10,235 nucleotides of DNA from an uncultured Collinsella sp. (GCA_900757265.1 CAAENW010000092.1:1-10235), one strand, 5' to 3'; shown: positions 1-8,506, counted from the first letter of the stretch. Made by a program: numbers and translations. The notes: a model not told the origin generated them from the sequence alone.

Positions 1-112
1 GAGGGCAAATATATAAGGTCGATCGCGAGTTCCGCACGAGCCGGAGAGCACTTAATGTGCTCTCCGTGCGAGCCAGGACTGTCCGAGCAGGCGACCTTAT
101 ATATTTGCCCTC
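1..112. repeat. Large nested palindrome with perfect 21-bp ends
   Basis: Positions 1-21 and 92-112 are exact reverse complements (21 of 21), with an AT-rich core (AAATATATAA) in a GC-rich setting. The 70 nt between them hold a second perfect hairpin: 42-51 (CGGAGAGCAC) pairs with 57-66 around a 5-nt TTAAT loop, and 33-36 can pair with 67-70 beyond a 5-nt bulge. The element lies 28 nt beyond the stop of the UPF0210 gene. There is no T-run at its right end, so it does not look like a simple terminator on the plus strand; the left flank is outside the window. It could be a miniature inverted-repeat element, a structured RNA or a strong processing/termination structure. The sequence does not decide between these. 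Confidence 0.85.
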
Positions 113-140
113 CCCGGGGCTCCTCGCCCGAACCCCTCAG

Positions 141-1505
141 CTAGTTCTTGAGCGAGTTCAGCGGCGCCGGGAATCGACCACCGCGGTGGGCAAGCACGGT
201 GCCGGCGTTGGGGTTCACCGGCATGATGGGTGCACGGCCGAACAGGCCGCCGTACTCGACGCAGTCACCCACGCCCTTGCCGATGGCGGGAATCACGCGG
301 ACGGCCGTGGTCTTGTTGTTGATGACGCCGATGGCCATCTCGTCGGCGATGATGCCGGCGATGGTCTCGACCGGGGTGTCGCCGGGGATGGCGATCATGT
401 CCAGGCCGACGGAGCACACGCAGGTCATGGCCTCGAGCTTCTCGAGCGAAAGCGCGCCGGCCTCGACGGCGGCGATCATGCCGGCATCCTCGGACACGGG
501 GATAAAGGCGCCGGAGAGACCGCCCACGCTGGAGCTGGCCATGACGCCGCCCTTCTTGACGGCATCGTTGAGCATGGCGAGCGCGCAGGTCGTGCCGGGG
601 CCACCGCAGGTGCCTACGCCGATGATCTCGAGGATGCGGGCAACGGAGTCACCGATGGCAGGCGTGGGAGCCAGCGACAGGTCGACAATGCCCTTCTCGA
701 CACCCAGACGATGGGCGGCCTCGCGGCTCATGAGCTCGCCGGCGCGGGTGATCTTAAAGGCGGTCTGCTTGATCTTCTCGGCGACTTCCATCATCGATGC
801 GGAATCGGGCAGCGTCTCCAGGGCTGCGGCCATAACGCCGGGGCCCGAGACGCCTACGTTGATGACGGCGTCGGCCTCGCCGCCGCCGTGGACGGCGCCC
901 GCCATAAACGGGGAGTCCTCGACCATGTTGGCAAAGCAGACAAACTTGGAAGCGCCGACGGAATCCTGGTCGGCTGTGAGTTTAGCGGCATCGATGATGG
1001 TCTGGGCGGCCATGAGCACGGCGTCCATGTTGATACCGGCGCGCAGGCTGGCGACGTTGACGCTGGAGCAGACGCGGCTCGTGGTGGCGAGCGCCTGGGG
1101 GATGGACTGGATGACGCGTCGATCGGCGTCGCCGATGCCCTTCTGGACGAGTGCGGAGAAGCCGCCCAGGTAATCGATGCCGAGCGTCTCGGCCGCGCGG
1201 TCGAGGGCATGCGCGATGGGGGTGAGGTCCTCATCCTTGCAGCATGCGGCGATCTGCGCCACCGGGGTGACGGAAACGCGCTTGTTGACGATGGGGATAC
1301 CGTACTCGCGCTCGAGGTTCTCGGCGGTCTCGACCAGATGCTCAGCCGTGTGCGTCACGTGGTCGTAGATCTTCGTGCACATGCGGTCGAGGTTCTCGTC
1401 ACCGCAACCCATGAGCGAGACACCCATGGTGATGGTCCTGATGTCGAGGTTCTGTTCCTCAACCATGCCGCGGGTTTCCGCGATTTCTGCGGGCGTGATC
1501 GCCAT
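141..1505 (-). CDS. UPF0210 / DUF711 (PFL-like) family protein
   Basis: A 454-residue cytoplasmic protein of the UPF0210 family, annotated as 'PFL family protein' because its fold resembles pyruvate formate-lyase; its biochemical role is not established. Recognisable family blocks are the N-terminal [13 protein letters not shown] (19-31), [15 protein letters not shown] (67-81), [24 protein letters not shown] (200-223), the glycine-rich [18 protein letters not shown] (298-315), [19 protein letters not shown] (324-342) and [14 protein letters not shown] (393-406). Length and blocks match a full-length member. I chose the ATG at 1505 because AGGAG lies 7 nt upstream and family members begin close to this point; a GTG at 1562 would add 19 non-family residues and lies inside a hairpin. 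The family is often paired with a small ACT-domain gene (UPF0237), which is not seen on either side here. It lies downstream of metH in the same direction, but 108 nt with a hairpin and a possible promoter argue for separate transcription. Confidence 0.93.
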   Translation of the reverse strand: MAITPAEIAETRGMVEEQNLDIRTITMGVSLMGCGDENLDRMCTKIYDHVTHTAEHLVETAENLEREYGIPIVNKRVSVTPVAQIAACCKDEDLTPIAHALDRAAETLGIDYLGGFSALVQKGIGDADRRVIQSIPQALATTSRVCSSVNVASLRAGINMDAVLMAAQTIIDAAKLTADQDSVGASKFVCFANMVEDSPFMAGAVHGGGEADAVINVGVSGPGVMAAALETLPDSASMMEVAEKIKQTAFKITRAGELMSREAAHRLGVEKGIVDLSLAPTPAIGDSVARILEIIGVGTCGGPGTTCALAMLNDAVKKGGVMASSSVGGLSGAFIPVSEDAGMIAAVEAGALSLEKLEAMTCVCSVGLDMIAIPGDTPVETIAGIIADEMAIGVINNKTTAVRVIPAIGKGVGDCVEYGGLFGRAPIMPVNPNAGTVLAHRGGRFPAPLNSLKN

Positions 1506-1540
1506 CCTTGCGCTCCTATCTGCCAAAACGAGCATAGTCT

Positions 1541-1569
1541 TTTCTATTCTAACGTGCCGCACGTGCCAA
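1541..1569 (-). promoter_or_regulatory. Candidate promoter for the UPF0210 gene
   Basis: On the minus strand TTGGCA (1564-1569, 5 of 6 to TTGACA) is followed after 17 nt by TAGAAA (1541-1546, 4 of 6 to TATAAT); an overlapping TAGAAT (1545-1550) fits the -10 better but would leave only 13 nt of spacing. The expected start point is about 30 nt upstream of the ATG at 1505. The -35 lies in the loop of the inverted repeat at 1551-1588. This rests on motif inspection only. Confidence 0.35.
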
Positions 1570-1588
1570 GTGGCGCATGCGGCACGTT
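1551..1588. repeat. 11-bp inverted repeat between metH and the UPF0210 gene
   Basis: AACGTGCCGCA (1551-1561) and its exact reverse complement (1578-1588) flank a 16-nt loop that can form a further small GCC/GGC stem. It starts 26 nt after the metH stop, where a terminator would be expected. However, the minus-strand transcript has only TTAGAA after the stem, not a T-run, while the plus strand has TTTT (1587-1590) but no gene to terminate. It may be a weak terminator, an attenuating hairpin or an operator. Confidence 0.5.
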
Positions 1589-1613
1589 TTGGTGCTCGGT
1601 TGTTTCCGTTGTG

Positions 1614-4172
1614 TTACTGCCCAAAGACCTCTTCGGCGATGCGCGCGCTTTCGGCGGCATCCTTGGCGTAGTAGTCCGCGCCGATCTGCTTGGCGTATTC
1701 GGGGGTGAGCACGGCGCCGCCCACGATGATCTTGACGCCCGGCACCTCGGCATGGAGCAGCTTGATGGTCTCCTCCATGGCGACGACGGTGGTCGTCATA
1801 AGCGCCGAGAGGCCGACGAGTTTGATATCGCGCTCCTTGACGGTCTTGAGTACCTCCTGCGGATCGACATCGCGGCCCAGGTCAAAGACGGTGTAGCCGT
1901 AGTTGTCGAGCAGCATTTTGACGATGTTCTTGCCAATATCGTGGATGTCGCCCTTGACGGTGGCCACGCAGATCTTGCCCTTGTCGGCGATCTCGCCGGC
2001 GGGCATCAGGCGCTTGATGGTGTCGAAGCCCACGCGCGCGGCCTCGGCCGAGGCCATGAGCTGCGGCAAGAAGAACTTGCCCTGGTCAAAGAGGACGCCC
2101 ACCTCGTCGAGGGCGGGGATAAAGTGGTTGTTGATAAGGTCCATGGCGTCGTGGTCTGCCAGCAGGCGCTCGGTCTCGGCAGCGATCTCGCCCTTGCGGC
2201 CCGAGACGACCATGCGACGAATCGGGTCGTCGTTGCCGTCGGTGCCGGTGACACCAGCGGCGGGCACGGCATCACTCGATGCGGCCTGAGCTGCTGCCGG
2301 GTTGGCGGCGATCTTATACGGATCGGTCCAACCGGCATAGCGCTCGATGTATCCGGTCGAGCCCTCGTCCTCAACGCTCAGGACGCGATAGCTGTAGACG
2401 GTATCCATAAAGCGCTTGGAGCCCGGGTTCATGATGGGGGCGTCCAGGCCCGCGCCAAACGCGGCGGCCAAAAAGACTGAGCCCAGCAACGGGCGGGCAG
2501 GCAGGCCAAAGCTGATATTCGACACGCCAAGCGCGCATTTGACGCCCAGACGCTCCTTGCACAGGGACATGGCGCGCAGAATCTGCTCGGCCTGGCGTTG
2601 ATTGGTCGAGGCGGTCATGACCAGGCAGTCGATGAGGATGCGGTCCGGGCCGATGCCGTAGCGGGCGGCCTCGGCCACGATGCGCTCGGCGATGGCGAAG
2701 CGAGCCTCGGCGGTATCGGGGATGCCACCTTCGTCGAGCGTAAGGCCGACGACGTTGGTGCCGTAGTGGGCGACCAGTGGAAAGATCTCATCCATGATCT
2801 GCTGCTTGCCATTGACCGAGTTGATGATGGGCTTGCCGGCGTAGCGGCGCACGGCGGCCTCGACGGCTGCGGGGTCGGTGGAGTCGATCTGCAGCGGCAG
2901 CAGCGTGGAGCCTTGGAGCTGCTCGGTCGCTTGCTGGATGACCTTGACCTCGTCGATCTCGGGCAGGCCCACGTTGACGTCCAAGATATCGGCGCCCTGT
3001 TCTTGCTGGCTGATGCCCTGGCTTACGACGTAGTCCAGATCGCCGTCGCGCAGGGCCTGCTGCAGGCGTTTTTTACCGGTGGGGTTGATGCGCTCGCCGA
3101 TGACGGCGATTTTGTGGCCGTCGCAGGGGAGGTCCACCACGGTCTGGGCGCTTGTGACCGACATGCTGGGCTTGCGGTGGCGCGGACTGGGCGTGTGGTT
3201 ATCGATAAGCGTGCGCAGCGCTGCCATGTGCGTGGGCGTGGTACCGCAGCATCCGCCGACGACGCTCACGCCGTCCTCGATCATGCCGGCGACGGCCTCG
3301 GCGTACTCGGGTGCCTGGATGTCAAAGACGGTATTGCCGTCGTCATCCACGCGGGGCAGTCCCGCATTGGCCTGCACCATGATGGGCTTGTCGGTAACGG
3401 TGAGCATGCGCACGGCGAGCCCTCGGAGCTCGGCCGGGCCCTGGCTGCAGTTGATGCCCAGGACGTCGGCGCCGATGGCGTCGAGCGTGATGGCGGCGAC
3501 CTCGGGGCTCGTGCCCAAGAAGGTGCGACCGTCTTCCTCAAAGGTCATGGTGGCAAAGACGGGCAGGTCGGAATTCTCGCGGCAGGCGAGGACTGCCGCC
3601 TTGATCTCGGCAAGATCGGTCATAGTCTCGATAATAAAGAGATCGACGCCCGCAGCGACGCCGGCGCGCACCTCCTCGGCAAAGAGGTCGTAGGCCTCGT
3701 CAAAGCTGAGGGTGCCCAGGGGACGCAGCAGGGCGCCGATGGGGCCAATGTCGCCGGCGACGTAGCGGGCGCCGGCCGCGCGAGCGCAAGAGACCGCGGC
3801 GGCAAAGACATCTGCCACGGTGGCGGCACCGTCGAGCTTGTGGGCGTTGGCGCCAAAGGTGTTGGCGGTGATCACGTCGCAGCCAGCGTCGACATACTGA
3901 CGCTGGATGTCGGTGATGACCTGGGGCTCCTCAAGGTTGAGCAGCTCGGGTAGGGCGCCTGCTTTCATGCCGGCCGCCTGCAGCATGGTGCCCATGCCGC
4001 CGTCGAACAGCAGGTGCCCCGTGCCCTCGATGGCGGCGCGCAGGCGATCGTCCTTAATGCGCAGGTCGTCGATCGTGCGTGTCTTGTACGCGGCGCCGTT
4101 GCGGCGCGCAGTATTGACGGGCGCTGCCAGCGCGGTACCGTCCAGATCATGAGTAATAAGCGGAGTAAACAT
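1614..4172 (-). CDS. metH: Cobalamin-dependent methionine synthase lacking the reactivation domain
   Basis: Transfers the methyl group of 5-methyl-THF via cobalamin to homocysteine, giving methionine and THF. The 852 residues comprise a homocysteine-binding barrel (about 45-325), a pterin-binding domain (about 352-610, with GERINPTGKK at 359-368), a cobalamin cap (about 650-730) and a Rossmann B12 domain (about 731-852). Zinc ligands are visible as Cys242 (GINCSQGP) and Cys308/Cys309 (GGCCGTTP). The cobalamin lower-ligand His744 sits in GDIHDIGKN. E. coli MetH is about 1227 residues; the missing C-terminal SAM-binding reactivation domain is encoded separately by the preceding gene, an arrangement known from Thermotoga maritima (TM0268/TM0269). 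The ATG at 4172 has TAGGAG 6 nt upstream, overlapping the stop of the reactivation gene, so translational coupling is likely. Oddities are an N-terminal extension of about 40 residues before the barrel and an Ala-rich linker (about 621-650) before the cap. Third gene of the metF operon. Confidence 0.96.
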   Translation of the reverse strand: MFTPLITHDLDGTALAAPVNTARRNGAAYKTRTIDDLRIKDDRLRAAIEGTGHLLFDGGMGTMLQAAGMKAGALPELLNLEEPQVITDIQRQYVDAGCDVITANTFGANAHKLDGAATVADVFAAAVSCARAAGARYVAGDIGPIGALLRPLGTLSFDEAYDLFAEEVRAGVAAGVDLFIIETMTDLAEIKAAVLACRENSDLPVFATMTFEEDGRTFLGTSPEVAAITLDAIGADVLGINCSQGPAELRGLAVRMLTVTDKPIMVQANAGLPRVDDDGNTVFDIQAPEYAEAVAGMIEDGVSVVGGCCGTTPTHMAALRTLIDNHTPSPRHRKPSMSVTSAQTVVDLPCDGHKIAVIGERINPTGKKRLQQALRDGDLDYVVSQGISQQEQGADILDVNVGLPEIDEVKVIQQATEQLQGSTLLPLQIDSTDPAAVEAAVRRYAGKPIINSVNGKQQIMDEIFPLVAHYGTNVVGLTLDEGGIPDTAEARFAIAERIVAEAARYGIGPDRILIDCLVMTASTNQRQAEQILRAMSLCKERLGVKCALGVSNISFGLPARPLLGSVFLAAAFGAGLDAPIMNPGSKRFMDTVYSYRVLSVEDEGSTGYIERYAGWTDPYKIAANPAAAQAASSDAVPAAGVTGTDGNDDPIRRMVVSGRKGEIAAETERLLADHDAMDLINNHFIPALDEVGVLFDQGKFFLPQLMASAEAARVGFDTIKRLMPAGEIADKGKICVATVKGDIHDIGKNIVKMLLDNYGYTVFDLGRDVDPQEVLKTVKERDIKLVGLSALMTTTVVAMEETIKLLHAEVPGVKIIVGGAVLTPEYAKQIGADYYAKDAAESARIAEEVFGQ

Positions 4173-4181
4173 CGATGGCTC

Positions 4182-4970
4182 CTAATGGCTGGAATAGCAG
4201 GTGGTGTGGGCGGCGCGGAAGCGGCAGTGCTCACGCATGCGGCAGATAGTGCAGGTGGGGCGGCTCTGGGCGTCGTGAACCTCGCCATCGAACAGACCGA
4301 TCACCGCGGTCACGCTCTTGGTGGGCATGAGCAGGCTGGTGGGGGTAACAGTAAGTCCAATGAGGCGCGTGGCGTTGAGTGTATCCACGATCGAGCGCTG
4401 GGCCGAAAGCGGGCAGTCGCCATAGCCGGGACTGAAGCGCCAGTTGCCGGCGAGTCCGTGTGCGGCGGCCGCAGCCTTGACCTGCTGGTCCATCTGCTCG
4501 ACGGCGGCTTCCACGTAAGCGGAGCACGCGGCGTCGAGCACGGCACCCTCCAGGGGATGTTGGGCTCCCGTGGTGCGCAGGCGACGCTCGGCGTCCATGC
4601 CGAGGGTGCATGCCATGAGCGCGGCAAAGCGGGCATCTTTGAGATGGCGATAGATGTCGCGACCCCGCAGCTCAACGTTGGTGCCAACCAAGCGGATGCA
4701 GGGCTCGCCCTGCTCGTCCACGCCCGTGGCATCGATGGCAAATACACGGCGCACGCCACGGGGCTCAATGTCTAGCTCCAGACGCTCAACGACAAGCTCA
4801 ATTCGTCGTGACAGCTCGGGCTCAATCTGCTGGCCGCCGTAGCCCAGATAGCGCAGCATCTCGGCACGGTCGACTCGGGGATGATGGGCAGCGTCGATAC
4901 GGTAAAGCGCCAGCGACGCAAGGTCAGCCGGCACTTCGACAGCGGTTGTATCGATGTGCGGTTTTTCCAT
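4182..4970 (-). CDS. Stand-alone methionine synthase reactivation (activation-domain) protein
   Basis: A 262-residue protein corresponding to the C-terminal activation domain of MetH, which binds SAM and helps re-methylate cob(II)alamin after accidental oxidation. Family features are RFSPGYGDCPLSAQ (about 180-193), like the RxxPGYGxxP SAM-binding segment of MetH, and MPTKSVTAVIGLFDG (about 217-231). The N-terminal part (about 1-120) resembles the TM0269-type proteins with helical and alpha/beta segments. The C terminus carries Cys240, Cys243, Cys249 and Cys258 (CTICRMREHC followed by TTC), a possible metal- or Fe-S-binding cluster not found in the E. coli domain. The ATG overlaps the metF TAA by 1 nt (TAATG) and metH starts 9 nt after its stop. 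This position between metF and a metH lacking the domain strongly supports the assignment. The physical partner would be the MetH encoded next to it; that is inference. Confidence 0.92.
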   Translation of the reverse strand: MEKPHIDTTAVEVPADLASLALYRIDAAHHPRVDRAEMLRYLGYGGQQIEPELSRRIELVVERLELDIEPRGVRRVFAIDATGVDEQGEPCIRLVGTNVELRGRDIYRHLKDARFAALMACTLGMDAERRLRTTGAQHPLEGAVLDAACSAYVEAAVEQMDQQVKAAAAAHGLAGNWRFSPGYGDCPLSAQRSIVDTLNATRLIGLTVTPTSLLMPTKSVTAVIGLFDGEVHDAQSRPTCTICRMREHCRFRAAHTTCYSSH

Positions 4971-5842
4971 TACCCTAGGCGCTCCATAATGGTTGCGGCG
5001 ATTGCAGGACGATTCATAGTGTACAGGTGCAGACCGGCGGCGCCGTGCTCCTTAAGGTCGCAAAGCTGATGGGCGGCATAATCTACACCGGCTGCCTGTA
5101 GGCTCTCGGGGTCGTTCTCGTACTTGGCGAGGATCTTGATGACGGGGGAAGGTAGCGATGCGCCGCACATAAAGACCATGCGGCTGATCTGCGACTTGCC
5201 CATAAACGGCATGATGCCTGCGGTAATGGGCACGGTGATACCGGCCTTGTCGGCAAGCTCACGAAAACGGTAGAAGCACTCGTTGTCAAAGAAGAGCTGC
5301 GTCACAAAGAAGCTCGCGCCGGCGTCCTGTTTTTGCTTGAGGTATTCGACCGAGAGGTTGAGATCCTCACAGGCAATGTGGCCCTCGGGGTAGGCTGCGG
5401 CGCCCACGCAAAAGCCGGCGTCGATGAGCTCGGGGATGAGGTCGCGGGCGTAGGCGTAGTCCGAGGCGGGCTTGTCGTCCTCGGTCGCGCCGGCAGGGAG
5501 ATCTCCACGCAGGGCCAGGATGTTTTCCACGCCGGCGGTGCGATACTCGTCGATCTTGGCGGCGATATCGGCATGTGTGCGGCCAACGCAGGTGAGGTGC
5601 GCTACCGAGGGCGTATCGAATTCGCTCGTAATCATATGTGCAATGGGGGCGGTGGTGGCACCGTTACCCGAGCCGCCGGCCGAGCAGGTGACCGAGACAA
5701 AGCTCGGTGAAAGCTTGCACAGGTTGCCTGCCACCTCGCGAGCCGTATCGAGGGTAAGCTCACCCTTGGGCGGGAACATCTCAAACGAAATGGGCGTGGT
5801 GCCTTGGGATGCTGCCTGCTTAAAAACCTCGTCGACGCGCAT
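4970..5842 (-). CDS. metF: Methylenetetrahydrofolate reductase
   Basis: FAD enzyme reducing 5,10-methylene-THF to 5-methyl-THF, the methyl donor for methionine synthase. At 290 residues it has the usual length of bacterial MetF (TIM barrel, cytoplasmic). Visible motifs are SFEMFPPKG (19-27, with the conserved catalytic Glu21), SVTCSAGGS (50-58), AHLTCVG (81-87), NILALRGD (107-114, with the Asp that contacts FAD), YPEGH (151-155), TQLFFDN (181-187, with the folate-contacting Gln), GIMP (209-212) and HLYTMNR (272-278). The ATG at 5842 is preceded by AAAGGAG (5849-5855) at a 6-nt spacing, an excellent ribosome binding site. First gene of the operon; the reactivation protein begins on its stop codon. 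No riboswitch was recognised in its leader. Confidence 0.97.
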   Translation of the reverse strand: MRVDEVFKQAASQGTTPISFEMFPPKGELTLDTAREVAGNLCKLSPSFVSVTCSAGGSGNGATTAPIAHMITSEFDTPSVAHLTCVGRTHADIAAKIDEYRTAGVENILALRGDLPAGATEDDKPASDYAYARDLIPELIDAGFCVGAAAYPEGHIACEDLNLSVEYLKQKQDAGASFFVTQLFFDNECFYRFRELADKAGITVPITAGIMPFMGKSQISRMVFMCGASLPSPVIKILAKYENDPESLQAAGVDYAAHQLCDLKEHGAAGLHLYTMNRPAIAATIMERLG

Positions 5843-5883
5843 ATCGTGCTCCTTTAGATACTTTAGTGCGATGTGTTGTAAGG

Positions 5884-5889
5884 ATTCTA
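5884..5889 (-). promoter_or_regulatory. Candidate -10 element of the metF operon promoter
   Basis: On the minus strand TAGAAT (5 of 6 to TATAAT) lies about 42 nt upstream of the metF ATG, giving a plausible short leader of roughly 35 nt. No good -35 hexamer is found 16-18 nt further upstream, so this is weak. Confidence 0.25.
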
Positions 5890-5979
5890 CAGCACCACTG
5901 TGTCACGGTGGAGTTTCACTCGCTATTCGGGGATACCAATCAAAGATGCCTTGCTATCGACATTCCCTATAGCAGAGCG

Positions 5980-6055
5980 GTCAATCTAGGATGGGGCTAT
6001 AAAGACTGGTATCTGATGCGAAATACCAGTTAATAGAGCCCCATCCCAAATTGAC
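5980..6055. repeat. Two-tier imperfect palindrome (76 nt)
   Basis: The outer arms 5980-5998 and 6037-6055 pair at 17 of 19 positions, including a perfect GGATGGGGCT/AGCCCCATCC block (5989-5998 with 6037-6046) and GTCAAT/ATTGAC ends. After symmetric 6-nt internal loops (5999-6004 and 6031-6036) an inner stem ACTGGTAT/ATACCAGT (6005-6012 with 6023-6030) closes a 10-nt loop. The two mismatches are C/A on the plus strand, so they become G-U wobbles in a minus-strand RNA, which would then be fully paired along the outer stem. No T-run follows in either direction. It may be a structured RNA or leader on the metF side, or a miniature inverted-repeat element. Confidence 0.8.
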
Positions 6056-6142
6056 TACCCTTAAACCATGGGGAGAGGTCTGCAATTTATACAGTTGATT
6101 GGCTGTTGAGGGCGGCAACGCCGCCGCGATGCGGTAACCTCA

Positions 6143-6181
6143 TTGATTGGTTTCGTGACAGCAACATAACGGTAATGTTGC
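6143..6181 (+). promoter_or_regulatory. Candidate glnA control region with a perfect 7-bp inverted repeat
   Basis: GCAACAT (6161-6167) and ATGTTGC (6175-6181) form a perfect inverted repeat with a 7-nt centre, about 85 nt upstream of the glnA ATG. A weak promoter-like pair, TTGATT (6143-6148) and CATAAC (6165-6170) 16 nt apart, would place the -10 inside this repeat, an arrangement typical of a repressor operator. The dyad is certain; its role is inferred. Confidence 0.35.
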
Positions 6182-6253
6182 GGAAACACGACGAGCCTAA
6201 TCTATGACTCGTTCGTTAGTAATCAACACCGCTTCTCACGCGGTGCCGATACG

Positions 6254-6260
6254 AAGGGAG
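6254..6260 (+). promoter_or_regulatory. glnA ribosome binding site
   Basis: AAGGGAG lies 6 nt upstream of the ATG at 6267. It decides the start in favour of 6267 over the in-frame ATG at 6204, which has no comparable site. Confidence 0.85.
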
Positions 6261-6266
6261 TTCCGT

Positions 6267-8354
<2,088 letters not shown>

Positions 8355-8383
8355 GACTGGGACAGCATACCGTCACGGTTGAA

Positions 8384-8422
8384 AGCCGGGGTCCGCATCG
8401 CGCGGGCCCCGGCTATTTGTTT
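8384..8422 (+). terminator. Rho-independent terminator of glnA
   Basis: AGCCGGGGTCCGC (8384-8396) pairs with 8402-8414 along 13 positions (one G-U) around a 5-nt loop, followed by ATTTGTTT (8415-8422). It begins 29 nt after the glnA stop. The stem is very strong and the T-tract interrupted. Confidence 0.8.
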
Positions 8423-8448
8423 GCGAAGGACGCTTTGGAGTCCGTTTT

Positions 8449-8506
8449 GCCGCCGATTTGCCGGGATCCGCACCCTGTCGGGTTCGAATCCCGGCATATC
8501 GGTAGC
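8449..8506. repeat. Long hairpin containing a tRNA T-arm-like sequence
   Basis: Arms 8453-8467 and 8488-8502 pair at 14 of 15 positions, and the pairing can be extended outward to 8449/8506 with one break. Inside, on the plus strand, lies CGGGTTCGAATCCCG (8479-8493), a perfect tRNA TΨC arm with the GTTCGAATC core. With 8461-8477 (stem GGG/CCC, 7-nt loop ATCCGCA) and flanks CGATTTG (8454-8460) and CATATCG (8495-8501), it can also be drawn as a D-arm-less tRNA-like fold. It has no CCA end and an incomplete anticodon stem, so it is not a normal tRNA gene. It could be a tRNA remnant, for example at an old integration site, or a hairpin that resembles one by chance. Confidence 0.6.

Larger units (their letters stand above)
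5843..6266. other. Divergent metF/glnA intergenic region
   Basis: These 424 nt separate the divergently transcribed metF and glnA and are visibly richer in A and T than the genes. They hold the metF ribosome binding site, the long two-tier hairpin at 5980-6055, a 6-bp inverted repeat (5952-5957 with 5969-5974), a short GGCGGC/GCCGCC stem (6111-6125), the perfect 7-bp inverted repeat at 6161-6181 and the glnA ribosome binding site. I found no convincing small gene; the short reading frame from the ATG at 6068 ends after 13 codons and has no support. No B12-box, SAM riboswitch or T-box signature was recognised. Confidence 0.8.

Noticed and set aside
1506..1562. Upstream GTG start for the UPF0210 gene
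   Set aside because: It would add 19 residues not found in the family and lies in the inverted repeat; the ATG at 1505 has AGGAG at the right spacing.
57..3953. Very long plus-strand reading frames (57-2480, 807 codons; 2598-3953, 451 codons)
   Set aside because: They lie opposite the clear UPF0210 and metH genes, their translations are Gly/Ala/Asp/His-rich with no recognisable domain, and long open antisense frames are expected where codon third positions are mostly G or C.
4137..4148. HAD-like motif (DLDGT) at the MetH N terminus
   Set aside because: A single five-residue match with no other phosphatase motif and no room for a domain; most likely coincidence.
5843..5980. Cobalamin or SAM riboswitch ahead of metF
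   Set aside because: Expected for methionine genes, but I could not find a B12-box or SAM riboswitch core in the minus-strand leader; only CAGTGGT, which does not fit the box.
6111..6125. GGCGGC-AAC-GCCGCC stem as a terminator or riboswitch part
   Set aside because: Only 6 bp with a 3-nt loop, no T-run, and easily expected by chance in GC-rich DNA.
6134..6187. Possible actinobacterial GlnR boxes (GTAAC, GTGAC, ATAAC, GAAAC) upstream of glnA
   Set aside because: The short motifs are present but their spacing does not fit the regular GTnAC-n6-GAAAC pattern, and I cannot show that the lineage has this regulator.
6204..6266. Upstream ATG that would extend glnA by 21 residues
   Set aside because: No ribosome binding site there, whereas AAGGGAG precedes the ATG at 6267 and the protein family starts at MAELTDRFG.
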